DNA of 64,000 nt from the NCBI RefSeq assembly GCF_017726655.1, contig NZ_CP072308.1:1178001-1242000 (forward strand), given 5' to 3'. Source of the DNA: Agrobacterium tumefaciens (GTDB lineage: Bacteria; Pseudomonadota; Alphaproteobacteria; Rhizobiales; Rhizobiaceae). The notes under the pieces were generated by a model. The model saw only the letters and a list, made by a program, of their open reading frames with translations. It searched no databases and was not told the origin of the DNA. The number at the start of each line of letters is the position of its first letter. Position 1 is the first letter of the stretch. The position numbers and the translations under genes are program-made. Of the stretch, positions 51,969-60,104 are shown piece by piece.

Positions 51969-52382
51969 ATGCTGTCCATCGGTGAATTGTCGAAACGTAC
52001 CGGCGTCAAGGTTCCGACGATCCGCTATTACGAGCAGATGGGCCTCATCCGCGAGGCGGATCGGTCGGAGGGCAACCAGCGCCGCTACGAGAAATCCGAC
52101 CTCGAGAGGTTGACCTTCATCCGCCACGCGCGCGATCTCGGCCTCAACATCGATGCTATTCGAGAACTCATCGCGCTCAGCCAGCACCGGCAGATGCCCT
52201 GCGACGGCGCGGATCGCATCGCCGCCGAACATCTTGCCGATGTGCGCGAGAAGATCGCCAGCCTGAAGAAGCTGGAACACGAACTGGAACGCATCGTCTC
52301 CCATTGCCACGGCCATTCGATCGAGGATTGCTACGTCATCCGGGCGCTGTCCAACCACGACATGTGCGAGGGCGAGCACTGA
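51969..52382 (+). CDS. MerR family regulator, ZntR-like
   Basis: The 137-residue protein has an N-terminal MerR helix-turn-helix (MLSIGELSKRTGVKVPTIRYYEQMGLI), a dimer coiled coil (HLADVREKIASLKKLEHELERIV) and a C-terminal metal loop. Cys78 in MPCDG, Cys113, His114, His116 and Cys121 in SHCHGHSIEDC match the zinc-sensing ZntR spacing more closely than the CueR one. The ATG at 51969 has GGAGAAG upstream. No zinc exporter gene is adjacent, so its target may lie elsewhere. Confidence 0.9.
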   Translation: MLSIGELSKRTGVKVPTIRYYEQMGLIREADRSEGNQRRYEKSDLERLTFIRHARDLGLNIDAIRELIALSQHRQMPCDGADRIAAEHLADVREKIASLKKLEHELERIVSHCHGHSIEDCYVIRALSNHDMCEGEH

Positions 52383-52396
52383 GTGAAAAACCGGGC

Positions 52397-52544
52397 TTGA
52401 CAGTTTACGGATTCGGGCGCATTTGATGTCTCATGATCAACGAACGCGCACCCATCTCCTGCTCGTATTTTTGGGCCTTCCTTTAAGGGCGGCTCGACAG
52501 ATCATATTGTCAACAAGCCGCCGTCAGGCGGCTTTGTTGTTTTT
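52397..52544 (+). ncRNA. Possible small RNA between the ZntR-like and acetyltransferase genes
   Basis: A -35-like TTGACA (52397-52402) with a weak -10 (tttgat near 52422) is followed, 90 bases later, by a perfect terminator (52515-52544). No coding frame with a ribosome site lies between. The transcript would be about 110 nt with a pyrimidine-rich, SD-complementary stretch (catctcctgctcg). It could be a trans-acting sRNA or merely the leader of the acetyltransferase gene. Confidence 0.4.
52515..52544 (+). terminator. Rho-independent terminator
   Basis: AAGCCGCC, loop GTCA, GGCGGCTT, then TTGTTGTTTTT. It stops transcription 40 bases before the acetyltransferase gene and is the main reason to suspect an independent transcript upstream. 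Confidence 0.85.
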
Positions 52545-52585
52545 CAAGCGTCCTGACGGCACAGATAAGACCAAAGGACCGAGAA

Positions 52586-53074
52586 ATGACCGAAGATAGC
52601 TCCCTGACACTGGAAAGACCGCCCGTCGTCATCATTCGCGGTGCGCGCAAGACCGATCTGCCCGAGCTCAACGAGATGATCACGCTGCTTGCCTCCTACC
52701 ACGGCGATGCGGCGGCGATCACGCCGGCGAAACTGGAACGCGACATGTTCGGCCCGCTGCCGTGGGTACATGGCCTCGTGGCCGAAGCCGATGGCGCGCT
52801 GATCGGTTACGCCCTGCTTCTGCCGCTCTACCGGGCGCAAGAAGGCCGGCGCGGGCTGGAGCTGCATCACCTCTTCGTCCGTGATGGCCATCGCGGCCAT
52901 GGCACCGGCCAGCATCTGGTTTCCCGCGCGCGGGATATCGCCAAGCGGCTCGGCTGCGACTATCTTTCCGTCAGCGCCACAACAGGCAATGTAGCGGCAC
53001 ATCGTTTCTACGAAAACATGGATTTCGCGCCGCGTCCGGTCACCGGCATGCGCTACATGCAGTCCATCGCCTGA
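52586..53074 (+). CDS. GNAT family acetyltransferase
   Basis: The 162-residue protein has an acetyl-CoA loop RDGHRGHGTGQHLV (about residues 99-112) and the GNAT core VIIRGARKTDLPELNEMI at the start and NVAAHRFYENMDFAP at the end. The substrate is unknown. It lies 19 bases before the DJ-1/PfpI gene on the same strand, so the two form an operon. Confidence 0.88.
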   Translation: MTEDSSLTLERPPVVIIRGARKTDLPELNEMITLLASYHGDAAAITPAKLERDMFGPLPWVHGLVAEADGALIGYALLLPLYRAQEGRRGLELHHLFVRDGHRGHGTGQHLVSRARDIAKRLGCDYLSVSATTGNVAAHRFYENMDFAPRPVTGMRYMQSIA

Positions 53075-53093
53075 TTGACCCACGGAGACGGCC

Positions 53094-53660
53094 ATGACAC
53101 GGATCGCCATTGCATTGGCTGAGGATTTTGCGGACTGGGAGCCGGCGCTGCTTGCGGCGGCGGCGCGCAGCTATCTCGGCGTCGAGATCGTTTATGCCAC
53201 GCCCGATGGCCGGCCGGTAACGTCCATGGGCGGGCTGAAGGTAACGCCGGATACATCCTATGATGCGCTCGACCCCGTTGACATCGATGCGCTCGTCATC
53301 CCCGGCGGTCTCAGCTGGGAAAAGGGCACGGCTGCCGATCTTGGCGGGCTGGTATACCGGTTTCGCGACAGGCACCGGCTGGTCGCCGGCATCTGCGCGG
53401 CGGCAAGTGCGCTCGGCGGCACGGGCGTTCTTGATGATGTCGCCCATACCGGCAATGCGCTGGCATCGCACAAGGCCTATCCGACGTATCGTGGTGAAGC
53501 GCTGTATCGCGATCAGCCGAAAGCGGTCAGTGACGGCGGCATCATCACGGCACCCGGCAGCGCACCGGTGAGTTTCGCCGTGGAAATTCTGAAAAGCCTC
53601 AGACTCTTTGGTCCGGAAGCCGAGGCGGAGCTTCAGGTTTTTGCGGCGGAGCATGGGTGA
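53094..53660 (+). CDS. DJ-1/PfpI family protein
   Basis: The 188-residue protein has the class I amidotransferase-like fold with the nucleophile Cys in VAGICAAASALG (about residue 101) and the partner Glu in FADWEPA near the N-terminus. The family includes glyoxalase III/deglycase-like and protease-like members; the exact activity cannot be chosen from sequence. Organised as an operon with the preceding acetyltransferase. Confidence 0.9.
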   Translation: MTRIAIALAEDFADWEPALLAAAARSYLGVEIVYATPDGRPVTSMGGLKVTPDTSYDALDPVDIDALVIPGGLSWEKGTAADLGGLVYRFRDRHRLVAGICAAASALGGTGVLDDVAHTGNALASHKAYPTYRGEALYRDQPKAVSDGGIITAPGSAPVSFAVEILKSLRLFGPEAEAELQVFAAEHG

Positions 53661-53688
53661 GGCGCGGAGCGTTGTTCCGCCCTCCCTC

Positions 53689-53802
53689 CGTCATACCGGC
53701 CCTGAGCCGGTATCCAACCAGCCCAAGTCCTTGGGCTGAAAAGACTTCTCCCGCCGCGCAGACGCGCGTCGGCTGGATGCCGGATCAAGTCCGGCATGAC
53801 GG
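53689..53802. repeat. ~112 bp dispersed mosaic repeat, copy 4
   Basis: This copy runs from cgtcataccggccctgagcc to ggatcaagtccggcatgacg, with the caagtccttg core. It lies between the PfpI gene and the convergent cbtAB operon. Confidence 0.9.
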
Positions 53803-53837
53803 TCGAGAAGAAGATGTCTCTCGCAAATCATCCTGCG

Positions 53838-54152
53838 CTATTCTCGATCAAGCACCCGGCACACACGCGCCGCAAACTCCGGTCCCTCGCCGGCAATCGC
53901 GCGGCGAATATCGCGGCTGTTCAAATGCAGGCTGCGGCCGGCGGGCAGGTTCGAGCGTTTGATCTTGAAGATTGCCGCAGCGGCAAATGCAGCTTCGTGG
54001 TTTTGAAAATAGGCAAGCGCCGCATAACGATCGGGGCTCGGCCCCAACACCGCCTTGAAGGCGAGACGGTGAACGGCGCAGAAAGCGCCGTGACCGGGAA
54101 CGGCAAAACGCAGCGCATCGAGTTCCTCACTCCATTCCGCTGCGTCCTGCAT
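53838..54152 (-). CDS. Hypothetical protein, third gene of the cbtAB operon
   Basis: The 104-residue soluble protein starts four bases after the cbtA stop and so belongs to the cobalamin-controlled operon. It has no domain I recognise. Visible features are WSEELDALRFAVPGHGAFC, VHRLAFKAVLG, and a helix YAALAYFQNHEAAFAAAAIFKIKRSNLP. It may assist cobalt uptake; this is inferred from position only. Confidence 0.7.
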   Translation of the reverse strand: MQDAAEWSEELDALRFAVPGHGAFCAVHRLAFKAVLGPSPDRYAALAYFQNHEAAFAAAAIFKIKRSNLPAGRSLHLNSRDIRRAIAGEGPEFAARVCRVLDRE

Positions 54153-54156
54153 GGTT

Positions 54157-54867
54157 TCAAGCCTGCTGGAAGCGCTTCAGGAACAACGCGCTCAACGTGC
54201 CGAGAAGCGCCCAGAAGACGAAGCTGGTGACGGTGGCGGCAACGATGAACTGACGCTCGAGCGGCAGCGGCGCCAGGGCATGCTCGCCTTCAGGCGGCAG
54301 CGGCGCACCCACCACATGCGGCGCGACGATCATCACCAGCGCCAGAACAATCGCCCAGGGCTCGCGACGGAATGCGATGAGCGCAATGCCGCCCGCGGTT
54401 GCGGCAACGGTTGAAAGCCACCAGACCTGCCGTGATTCAAGGGCTGCGGCCGGGCTGCCCGGCAATTCCGGCGGCAGGCCGATCATAGGAGCAAGCATGA
54501 CGGCGGCAAAGCCGGCAACGCCCCAGAGAAGGCCTTCGCGCCAACCGGCATTGGTACCACGCAGCGACATGAGGCCAGTCAGCACCAGCGCGTAACCGAT
54601 GGCGGTCAGCACATTGGCCGCGACGGTGTAGGCGGTACGCTCGAAACCATCGGCCGGAGCCCATGCCTCGTCATTGTGCTCATGGGCGGGAGCCGCAGCG
54701 CCCGGTGCAGGCGCATCATGGCTGTGCGGCGCTTCGCCAGCGCTTTCAAAGGTTTCCGCCTGAAGGATGAGCGGCGTCGTGCCGACAGCCTGCATGGCGG
54801 AGACAGCGAGACCGCCGACAATGCCGACGAGCACGGCGGTAAAGACGATGTTACGGAAGAAAGACAT
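54157..54867 (-). CDS. cbtA: Cobalt transporter subunit CbtA
   Basis: The 236-residue protein has five membrane helices and a His-rich, Glu/Asp-containing loop (about residues 40-70, HSHDAPAPGAAAPAHEHND) near the N-terminus, typical of CbtA. It is proposed to import Co(II) for cobalamin synthesis with CbtB. It is the second gene behind a cobalamin riboswitch, 11 bases after cbtB. Family membership rests on pattern and context. Confidence 0.9.
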   Translation of the reverse strand: MSFFRNIVFTAVLVGIVGGLAVSAMQAVGTTPLILQAETFESAGEAPHSHDAPAPGAAAPAHEHNDEAWAPADGFERTAYTVAANVLTAIGYALVLTGLMSLRGTNAGWREGLLWGVAGFAAVMLAPMIGLPPELPGSPAAALESRQVWWLSTVAATAGGIALIAFRREPWAIVLALVMIVAPHVVGAPLPPEGEHALAPLPLERQFIVAATVTSFVFWALLGTLSALFLKRFQQA

Positions 54868-54878
54868 GCCGCTCCCCC

Positions 54879-55061
54879 TCAGTGGCAGGGGAAGGCGTTG
54901 GCATGGCGCGTGTCGTGCGCGGCATTGTGGACGGCTTCCACATGGGAAAAGCCGACAAAACCGACGACGAACAGGCCAAGCACGACCGCCGTCAGCGATT
55001 GCGCGAAGCTCGCTGTTTTTGCAGACGCGGCGGCATTGGCCGTATTCTGATTGATGGACAT
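54879..55061 (-). CDS. cbtB: Cobalt transporter subunit CbtB
   Basis: The 60-residue protein has one membrane helix (LTAVVLGLFVVGFVGF) and the characteristic His/Cys-rich C-terminus HVEAVHNAAHDTRHANAFPCH, the putative metal entry site. It is the first gene of the operon behind the cobalamin riboswitch. The ATG at 55061 is the natural start. Confidence 0.9.
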   Translation of the reverse strand: MSINQNTANAAASAKTASFAQSLTAVVLGLFVVGFVGFSHVEAVHNAAHDTRHANAFPCH

Positions 55062-55235
55062 GGTGACCCCTCTCCGGCGCGACCCCGCGCCTTTGGACGC
55101 GGCCGGGCGGCAGAAGCCGCAAAACCGCATGCGATACACTTCACCACGGGGATACGAGACTGACACAGGGCGGCATTGATCCCGCCACCCTGAAATTCCG
55201 CTCTTCCGGACACCCCGCCGGCATGGACATTTCCG

Positions 55236-55437
55236 TGATGGCAGGTCTCCTGGCTTACGGGTCAAAACCTGAAACGCCTTCCCGGCATCGCTCTCGCCCT
55301 GAATGGGGCGAGATGGCTTGCCAGTGGCATTTCGTTTCAGGCTCTCCGCTCACAGTTGCGGGGGCAGCCACGAATGAGGATGTCTCCCTATCGTGTTCCC
55401 TTTTCACCTTCCGGAACGCCCGGAAGGAACCATCACA
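55236..55437 (-). promoter_or_regulatory. Cobalamin (adenosylcobalamin) riboswitch
   Basis: On the minus strand the conserved elements appear in order: GGTTCCTTCC (P1/P2 side), GGGAAC, GCTGCCCCCGCAACTGT, GCCACTGGCAA (the B12-box region), GGGAAGGC and AGCCAGGAGACCTGCC (3' closing). The element is about 200 nt and ends 175 bases before cbtB. It represses the operon when cobalamin is plentiful. Confidence 0.93.
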
Positions 55438-55513
55438 GGATTGTTATCCGATGGGCAGGGTCGGGAGTCAATGGTGGGCCTGATTTCGAACTGCACGCCG
55501 TCGCCTCCACCTC

Positions 55514-55627
55514 TGTCACCCCAGACTAGATCCGGGGGGCAGCGCGATCAAGTCCTTGATCGCAAGAGACTCTTCTCACGGCGCAGACGCGCCGTGGCTG
55601 GATGCCGGATCTGGCCCGGCATGACGG
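55514..55627. repeat. ~112 bp dispersed mosaic repeat, copy 5
   Basis: This copy starts tgtcaccccagactagatcc and ends ggatctggcccggcatgacg, so its ends are mosaic: one end from the common family and the other from a variant. It is the inverted partner of copy 6 at 61057. Located downstream of the cytochrome gene. Confidence 0.88.
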
Positions 55628-55634
55628 CTGAGGA

Positions 55635-56555
55635 TTACCGCGCCGGGATCGCCTTCAGATAGGCGGCAATCGCGTCGCGATCTTCGGCGGTCAGATGCGC
55701 CATGTTCTGCTGGACCTTGACCATGGAGCCGCCGACGCTGTCGAATTCCGGGGTGAAGCCGGTTTCGAGATAGCCGGCAATATCGGCCTTTGTCCAACTG
55801 CCGATGCTCTGTGAACCGGGGGTAATGTCTGGAATGCGGCCCTCGCCTTCGGGATTGGGTCCGCCCGCCAGCCATTTGTCCGCCAGGAAGCCGCCAAGCG
55901 CATTGCGTGGCGTGTGGCATTCGCCGCAATGGCCGGGTCCTTCCACCAGATATTGGCCACGCAGCAGCTCGGCATTGGCGTTGGCAAGCTCGACGCGCGG
56001 CGGGGCGGCGGGGTCGAAATAAAGGAACTTCCAGCCGCCCAGCACCATGCGCATGTTGAAGGGGAACGGCAACTCGTGATCCGGCGCATCGTTCTGGCTG
56101 GCCGGCAGGGTTTTCAGGTATCCGAAGAGATCGTTGATGTCCTTCTGCGTCATGCGAGCATAGGACGCGTAGGGGAAGGACGGATAGAGATGCTCGCCAT
56201 TCTTGCCGACGCCGCGCGTCATGGCATCGCCGAACTCCGCCAGCGTCCAGGCGCCGATGCCGTGCTGCGGATCGGAGGAGATATTTGGAACATGGAAGGT
56301 TCCGAAGGGACTTGGCAGCGCTTGTCCGCCCGAAAGCGTCAGTTGCGCCTCTCCCTTCGCATCGGGTGCGGCGTGACAGCTGGCGCAGCCGCCGGCCCAG
56401 AACAGGGTTTCGCCGTTGGCGAGATCGGGGTCGCCCAGGCTGACCCAATGGCTTGGCGCCTGCCGTTCAGGCGCTGTAACCCAGGTAAATATGCCGTAGC
56501 CCGCAATCGCCGCAATCACGGCACCACCGACGAGTTTCGTCCAGATGGAGGACAT
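55635..56555 (-). CDS. Di-heme c-type cytochrome, membrane-anchored
   Basis: The 306-residue protein has an N-terminal membrane helix (LVGGAVIAAIAGYGIFTWVTA) and two cytochrome c domains with CXXCH heme sites: CASCH near residue 58 and CGECH near residue 210. Axial Met candidates are in the YPSFPYASYARMT and MVKVQQNMAHL stretches. It probably transfers electrons in the periplasm to a terminal oxidase or from an alcohol or sugar dehydrogenase. It lies 88 bases after the cytochrome c' gene on the same strand. Confidence 0.9.
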   Translation of the reverse strand: MSSIWTKLVGGAVIAAIAGYGIFTWVTAPERQAPSHWVSLGDPDLANGETLFWAGGCASCHAAPDAKGEAQLTLSGGQALPSPFGTFHVPNISSDPQHGIGAWTLAEFGDAMTRGVGKNGEHLYPSFPYASYARMTQKDINDLFGYLKTLPASQNDAPDHELPFPFNMRMVLGGWKFLYFDPAAPPRVELANANAELLRGQYLVEGPGHCGECHTPRNALGGFLADKWLAGGPNPEGEGRIPDITPGSQSIGSWTKADIAGYLETGFTPEFDSVGGSMVKVQQNMAHLTAEDRDAIAAYLKAIPAR

Positions 56556-56642
56556 GCCCCTCTCCCCAATCTCACCTGACCTGGCCAGGTGCCTTGCCTG
56601 CCGGAAAACGCCGCCTGTGAGCGGCGTTTCCAGATACGTCGC

Positions 56643-57077
56643 TTATTTCTTCAGACGGTAGGTCTGGTGGCAGGTGCCGCAATCGGCGCCGAGCGTCTTC
56701 ATGGCCGTGGCAACGCCGGCCTGGTCGGTGGGCATATTGGCGAGAACCGCATCGGCGTCCGTCCCGAGCTTGACGGCCTTGGCCTTGAAATCATCGAAAT
56801 TTTCCCAGATGGCAGGCGCTGCCGCGCTGCCGGTCTCGGTGCCGGCGGGAAACTGGTCAGGGAAAGCCTTGGCATTGGTGCTGATGGTTGTCACGGCAGT
56901 CTTGACGGTGTCCGCATCAAAGGGCTTCTCGCCCTTGGAGATCGCGGCAAGCGAACCCATGGCGCCACCGATCTGCTTCATCATGCCTTCGCGCTTTTCG
57001 ACTTCGCCGGCAGCGTAGACCGCTCCGGCGCAAAGACAGCCGAACAGCATGGCCGCCGTGATGGTTTTCAGTTTCAT
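56643..57077 (-). CDS. Cytochrome c' (c-556 family)
   Basis: The 144-residue periplasmic four-helix-bundle cytochrome has a signal peptide (ITAAMLFGCLCAGAVYAAG) and one C-terminal heme site CGTCHQTYR. The preceding GMMKQIGGAMGSLAAI carries the Met expected for c-556-type coordination. Such proteins bind NO or act as electron carriers. The ATG at 57077 is the right start. It leads the cytochrome pair. Confidence 0.92.
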   Translation of the reverse strand: MKLKTITAAMLFGCLCAGAVYAAGEVEKREGMMKQIGGAMGSLAAISKGEKPFDADTVKTAVTTISTNAKAFPDQFPAGTETGSAAAPAIWENFDDFKAKAVKLGTDADAVLANMPTDQAGVATAMKTLGADCGTCHQTYRLKK

Positions 57078-57335
57078 ACACTCTCTCCTTGATGCCGGCG
57101 AATGCCGGGCTTTGAACGCAACGGCGGGAGGATGCCCTGTCCCCATGGCGAAAAGAAGTCACATTGCGGTGAATTCTTCCAAGAAAACAGAAGTCTAGGC
57201 AGGATGACGACGCACATCACGCCGGCTCTATGGCCGGACGCTGACAGCAGACTGAATGGGAATAACCGCCTGAAAGCAGGCGGCGCGGCCGATAAATGTC
57301 ACTGAAGCCGGCGACGGAAGCAGCCGATGCCCCGA

Positions 57336-58181
57336 TCAGAGCGCCAAAACGCGGTCTTCCTCACGGCCAAATCCCCGAATCGCGATCCGGTCGGCAAACA
57401 CATCGGCGATGGCAAAGGTATTGCGGTCGGGTGTATCGACCATGCCCTTGAAATTGACGAAATGGGTCTTGCCGAGCACGCCGTAATTGCCCTCGTGATT
57501 ATGGCCGTTGAACCATGCGACGGCCGACGGGTGCGCACCGAGAAGCTCGAGAATGCGTTGCGCATCCCACATATTGTGGGCGTTTTCCGGAAAAACCGGG
57601 TAGTGGCAGAAAAGGACGACTTTTTCGCCTGTAGCATCCGCCTTTTGCAGAACCGACCGAAGCCAATCGAACTGCGCCTCACCCAGCGATGCATTCCATT
57701 CCTGCGCATTGATTGCGCCTGCGTCCCTGAGGCGCTTCAGCCGTTCTTCGGCAAGCACACGGCGTACATCACCTGGCGGGGGCGCAAAAAGGCTGACCTC
57801 ATTACCATCGAGAACCACGAAGCGGACATTACCAATGGCGAAATCATGCCAGGGGGCAGACATGCCAAGGCGGGCATGGATAGCGCCGAGATGATCGGGC
57901 GCGACCGAAAAATCGTGGTTGCCGGGTAGCATCACCGACGGGTGCCGAAGCCTGTCATAGGCGCTGAGAATGACATCAAAACTCGCAAAGTCGCGATCGA
58001 TGATATCGCCGAGCGTCACCACGAAGGCGAGGTCCTCGGCGTTGAAGACATCGATGGCGGCGGCAAGTTTTGCAGGGCTTTCGCGATAATAGCGGCCCAT
58101 GTCGGGACGCGGATCGACATCGGCATATTGGGGATCGGCGACGATGCCGAAGGAGAAGAGAGGCGTGCTTTTTTCAGTCAT
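57336..58181 (-). CDS. Metallophosphoesterase, ADP-ribose/CDP-alcohol diphosphatase-like
   Basis: The 281-residue calcineurin-like phosphoesterase shows the metal motifs in order: VADPQYADVD (Asp16; Gln replaces the usual His, as in the Mn-dependent ADP-ribose/CDP-alcohol diphosphatase family), TLGDIIDR (Asp59), LPGNHD (Asn88, His89), FCHYPVFPE and WFNGHNHEGNYG. It would hydrolyse pyrophosphate-linked nucleotides in the cytosol with Mn(II). Start at ATG 58181. Identity is by similarity of pattern only. Confidence 0.87.
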   Translation of the reverse strand: MTEKSTPLFSFGIVADPQYADVDPRPDMGRYYRESPAKLAAAIDVFNAEDLAFVVTLGDIIDRDFASFDVILSAYDRLRHPSVMLPGNHDFSVAPDHLGAIHARLGMSAPWHDFAIGNVRFVVLDGNEVSLFAPPPGDVRRVLAEERLKRLRDAGAINAQEWNASLGEAQFDWLRSVLQKADATGEKVVLFCHYPVFPENAHNMWDAQRILELLGAHPSAVAWFNGHNHEGNYGVLGKTHFVNFKGMVDTPDRNTFAIADVFADRIAIRGFGREEDRVLAL

Positions 58182-58247
58182 GATGCGCCGCGATAAACCC
58201 GGCGGATGACAGGCTTGTGACAGTGCACGGTCGTCCAGAAAGCAGAA

Positions 58248-58269
58248 CACCCGGCGCGATGGCCGGGTG
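58248..58269 (-). terminator. Terminator of sodB
   Basis: CACCCGGC pairs with GCCGGGTG around a short loop. On the minus strand it follows the sodB stop by about 25 bases and precedes a moderately T-rich stretch. Confidence 0.65.
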
Positions 58270-58293
58270 CTCAGGAATTCGGTTGTTAAAGCC

Positions 58294-58896
58294 TTACTTG
58301 GCAGCGGCTTCGTAACGCTCCAGGACGTAGTCCCAGTTGATGAGGTTATCGACGAAGGCTTCGAGGTACTTCGGACGCAGGTTGCGGTAGTCGATGTAGT
58401 AGGAGTGTTCCCAGACGTCGACGCCGAGGATTGGCTCTGCACCGTACACCAGCGGGTTTTCGCCGTTCGGGGTCTTGGAGATTTCGAGCTTGCCGTTCTT
58501 GACGGAGAGCCATGCCCAGCCGGAGCCGAACTGCGTGGTGCCGGCAGCGATGAAATCCGCCTTGAACTTGTCGTAACCGCCGAGATCGGATGCGATCGCT
58601 TGCTCGAGCTTGCCCGGAAGCTTGTTGCCGCCGCCGTCCTTCTTCATCCACTTCCAGAAATGGACGTGGTTGTAGTGCTGCGCGGCGTTGTTGAAGAGAC
58701 CGGCATTGGTGCCAAAGGACTTCTTCACGACTTCTTCGAGCGACAGGTCGGAAAGACCGGCCTCGGCAGCCAGCTTGTTACCGTTGTCGACATAAGCCTT
58801 GTGGTGCTTGTCGTGGTGGAACTCGAGCGTCTCGCGCGACATGTAAGGTGCAAGCGCGTCGTAGTCGTAGGGGAGTTCGGGAAGTTCGAAGGCCAT
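58294..58896 (-). CDS. sodB: Superoxide dismutase [Fe]
   Basis: The 200-residue dismutase removes superoxide in the cytosol. Metal ligands are His27 (LEFHHDKHHK), His77 (YNHVHFW), Asp160 and His164 (VDVWEHSYYIDY). Gln73 in NNAAQHYNH, rather than a Gly at this position, marks the iron type. Length and the N-terminal PELPYDYDALAPY are typical. Monocistronic, with a terminator close behind. Confidence 0.97.
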   Translation of the reverse strand: MAFELPELPYDYDALAPYMSRETLEFHHDKHHKAYVDNGNKLAAEAGLSDLSLEEVVKKSFGTNAGLFNNAAQHYNHVHFWKWMKKDGGGNKLPGKLEQAIASDLGGYDKFKADFIAAGTTQFGSGWAWLSVKNGKLEISKTPNGENPLVYGAEPILGVDVWEHSYYIDYRNLRPKYLEAFVDNLINWDYVLERYEAAAK

Positions 58897-59116
58897 GGTT
58901 TTTACTCCTTTTTGCAGCGGGTTACCGCTCCTAGAAACCGTGTGAGCGGACCATAGGAGCGAAGCTCTGTTTGGGCAACCGGTGAATTATCAAAATGTTC
59001 CGCCAAAGGAGAAAATTCATCTCGCCACTGGCGCCACCACATTTGTTTCACAACCGCAGCGTACCGTTTTACACCCTATCGGTTCTGTTTTGCCGACAAT
59101 GCAGGAAGGAAATTCC

Positions 59117-59461
59117 ATGACCCGCCCTTTGATCCGCCCCCTTATCCTCGTCGCCGCGCTCTGCGCAATCGCACTTCCGGCCGCCGCCTCGTCTGACGAC
59201 GCATGGAAAGAATTCGCAGCGCAGGTCCAGACGGCCTGCCTCGCTGGCGCCAAGGATATGATCGAGGATGCGAAGGCGGTGGTCGATCCCTTCGGCAGCG
59301 AAAACTACGGCCTCGCCATTCTCACCGGCAAGGCGAAGGGAGCGGATGCGACCGTCAGCCATATTTGCGTCTATGACAAGAAAACCAAGGCCGTGGAACT
59401 GGGCAGCGAACTTGCGGGCGATACGCTGAAGGTGGAGATTCCTGGCTCCACGAAACCCTGA
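59117..59461 (+). CDS. Small secreted protein of unknown function
   Basis: The 114-residue protein has a clear signal peptide (LILVAALCAIALPAAA-SSDDAW) and a mature part of about 90 residues with two Cys (TACLAG, HICVY) likely joined in a disulfide. It ends in KVEIPGSTKP. Family unknown; the pattern is rhizobial-specific as far as I recall. AGGAAGG precedes the ATG at 59117. It is convergent with the acetyltransferase gene, with four bases between the stops. Confidence 0.75.
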   Translation: MTRPLIRPLILVAALCAIALPAAASSDDAWKEFAAQVQTACLAGAKDMIEDAKAVVDPFGSENYGLAILTGKAKGADATVSHICVYDKKTKAVELGSELAGDTLKVEIPGSTKP

Positions 59462-59465
59462 TTGC

Positions 59466-60008
59466 TTAGAAGCGCGGCGTCGTATCGCCTTCGCCCAGCG
59501 CACGTTGCATCAGCACCGTGTCCAGCCATTGGCCATGTTTCCAGCCAATGGATTTGAACGTGCCAACAAGCTCGAAACCGGCGGCGCAATGCACGCCGAC
59601 CGATGCCGCATTGGCGCTGTCGCCGATGACGGCGATCATCTGCCGGAAGCCACGCGCGGTTGCCTCGCTGATCAGGGCGTCCAGCAGCTTACGGCCAATA
59701 CCCATGCCTTTCATCGAGGGGTCGATATAGACCGAGTCTTCGACTGTTGCGCCATAGGCCGGGCGGGCGCGGTAAGCGCCGGCATAGGCGTATCCAGCCA
59801 CTTTGCCTTCCGCCTCGGCGATGAGATAGGGAAAATTGCCCTCGACCAGAAGACGGCGGCGCTCCGCCATTGTTTCCGCCGTTGGCGGATCGATCTCGAA
59901 ACTGGCGCGGCCATGCAAGACTGCATCCCGGTAGATTTCAGTGATGGCTGGGATATCCGCCTCTTCACAGGGGCGGATCAGAAGGCTGGAAGTGGTGGGA
60001 GGGGTCAT
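59466..60008 (-). CDS. GNAT acetyltransferase, phosphinothricin acetyltransferase-like
   Basis: The 180-residue protein has LLIRPCEEADIPAITEIYRDAVLHGRASFEIDPPT at the N-terminus and the CoA loop KGMGIGRKLLDALI (about residues 107-120). FKSIGWKHGQWLDTVLMQRALG is the typical PAT-like ending. It is the second PAT-like protein in the window (the other at 9835) and is divergent from a LysR regulator, which probably controls it. Substrates in vivo are likely amino-acid analogues such as methionine sulfoximine. Confidence 0.92.
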   Translation of the reverse strand: MTPPTTSSLLIRPCEEADIPAITEIYRDAVLHGRASFEIDPPTAETMAERRRLLVEGNFPYLIAEAEGKVAGYAYAGAYRARPAYGATVEDSVYIDPSMKGMGIGRKLLDALISEATARGFRQMIAVIGDSANAASVGVHCAAGFELVGTFKSIGWKHGQWLDTVLMQRALGEGDTTPRF

Positions 60009-60104
60009 TCTCTTGTCCTGCGGATCATTTACGCCGGCATTGTGCATTGCGGCGCGGTCAAAATAAAGATTATCTGACTTATACAAACGATAAGGTTTTC
60101 TTTG

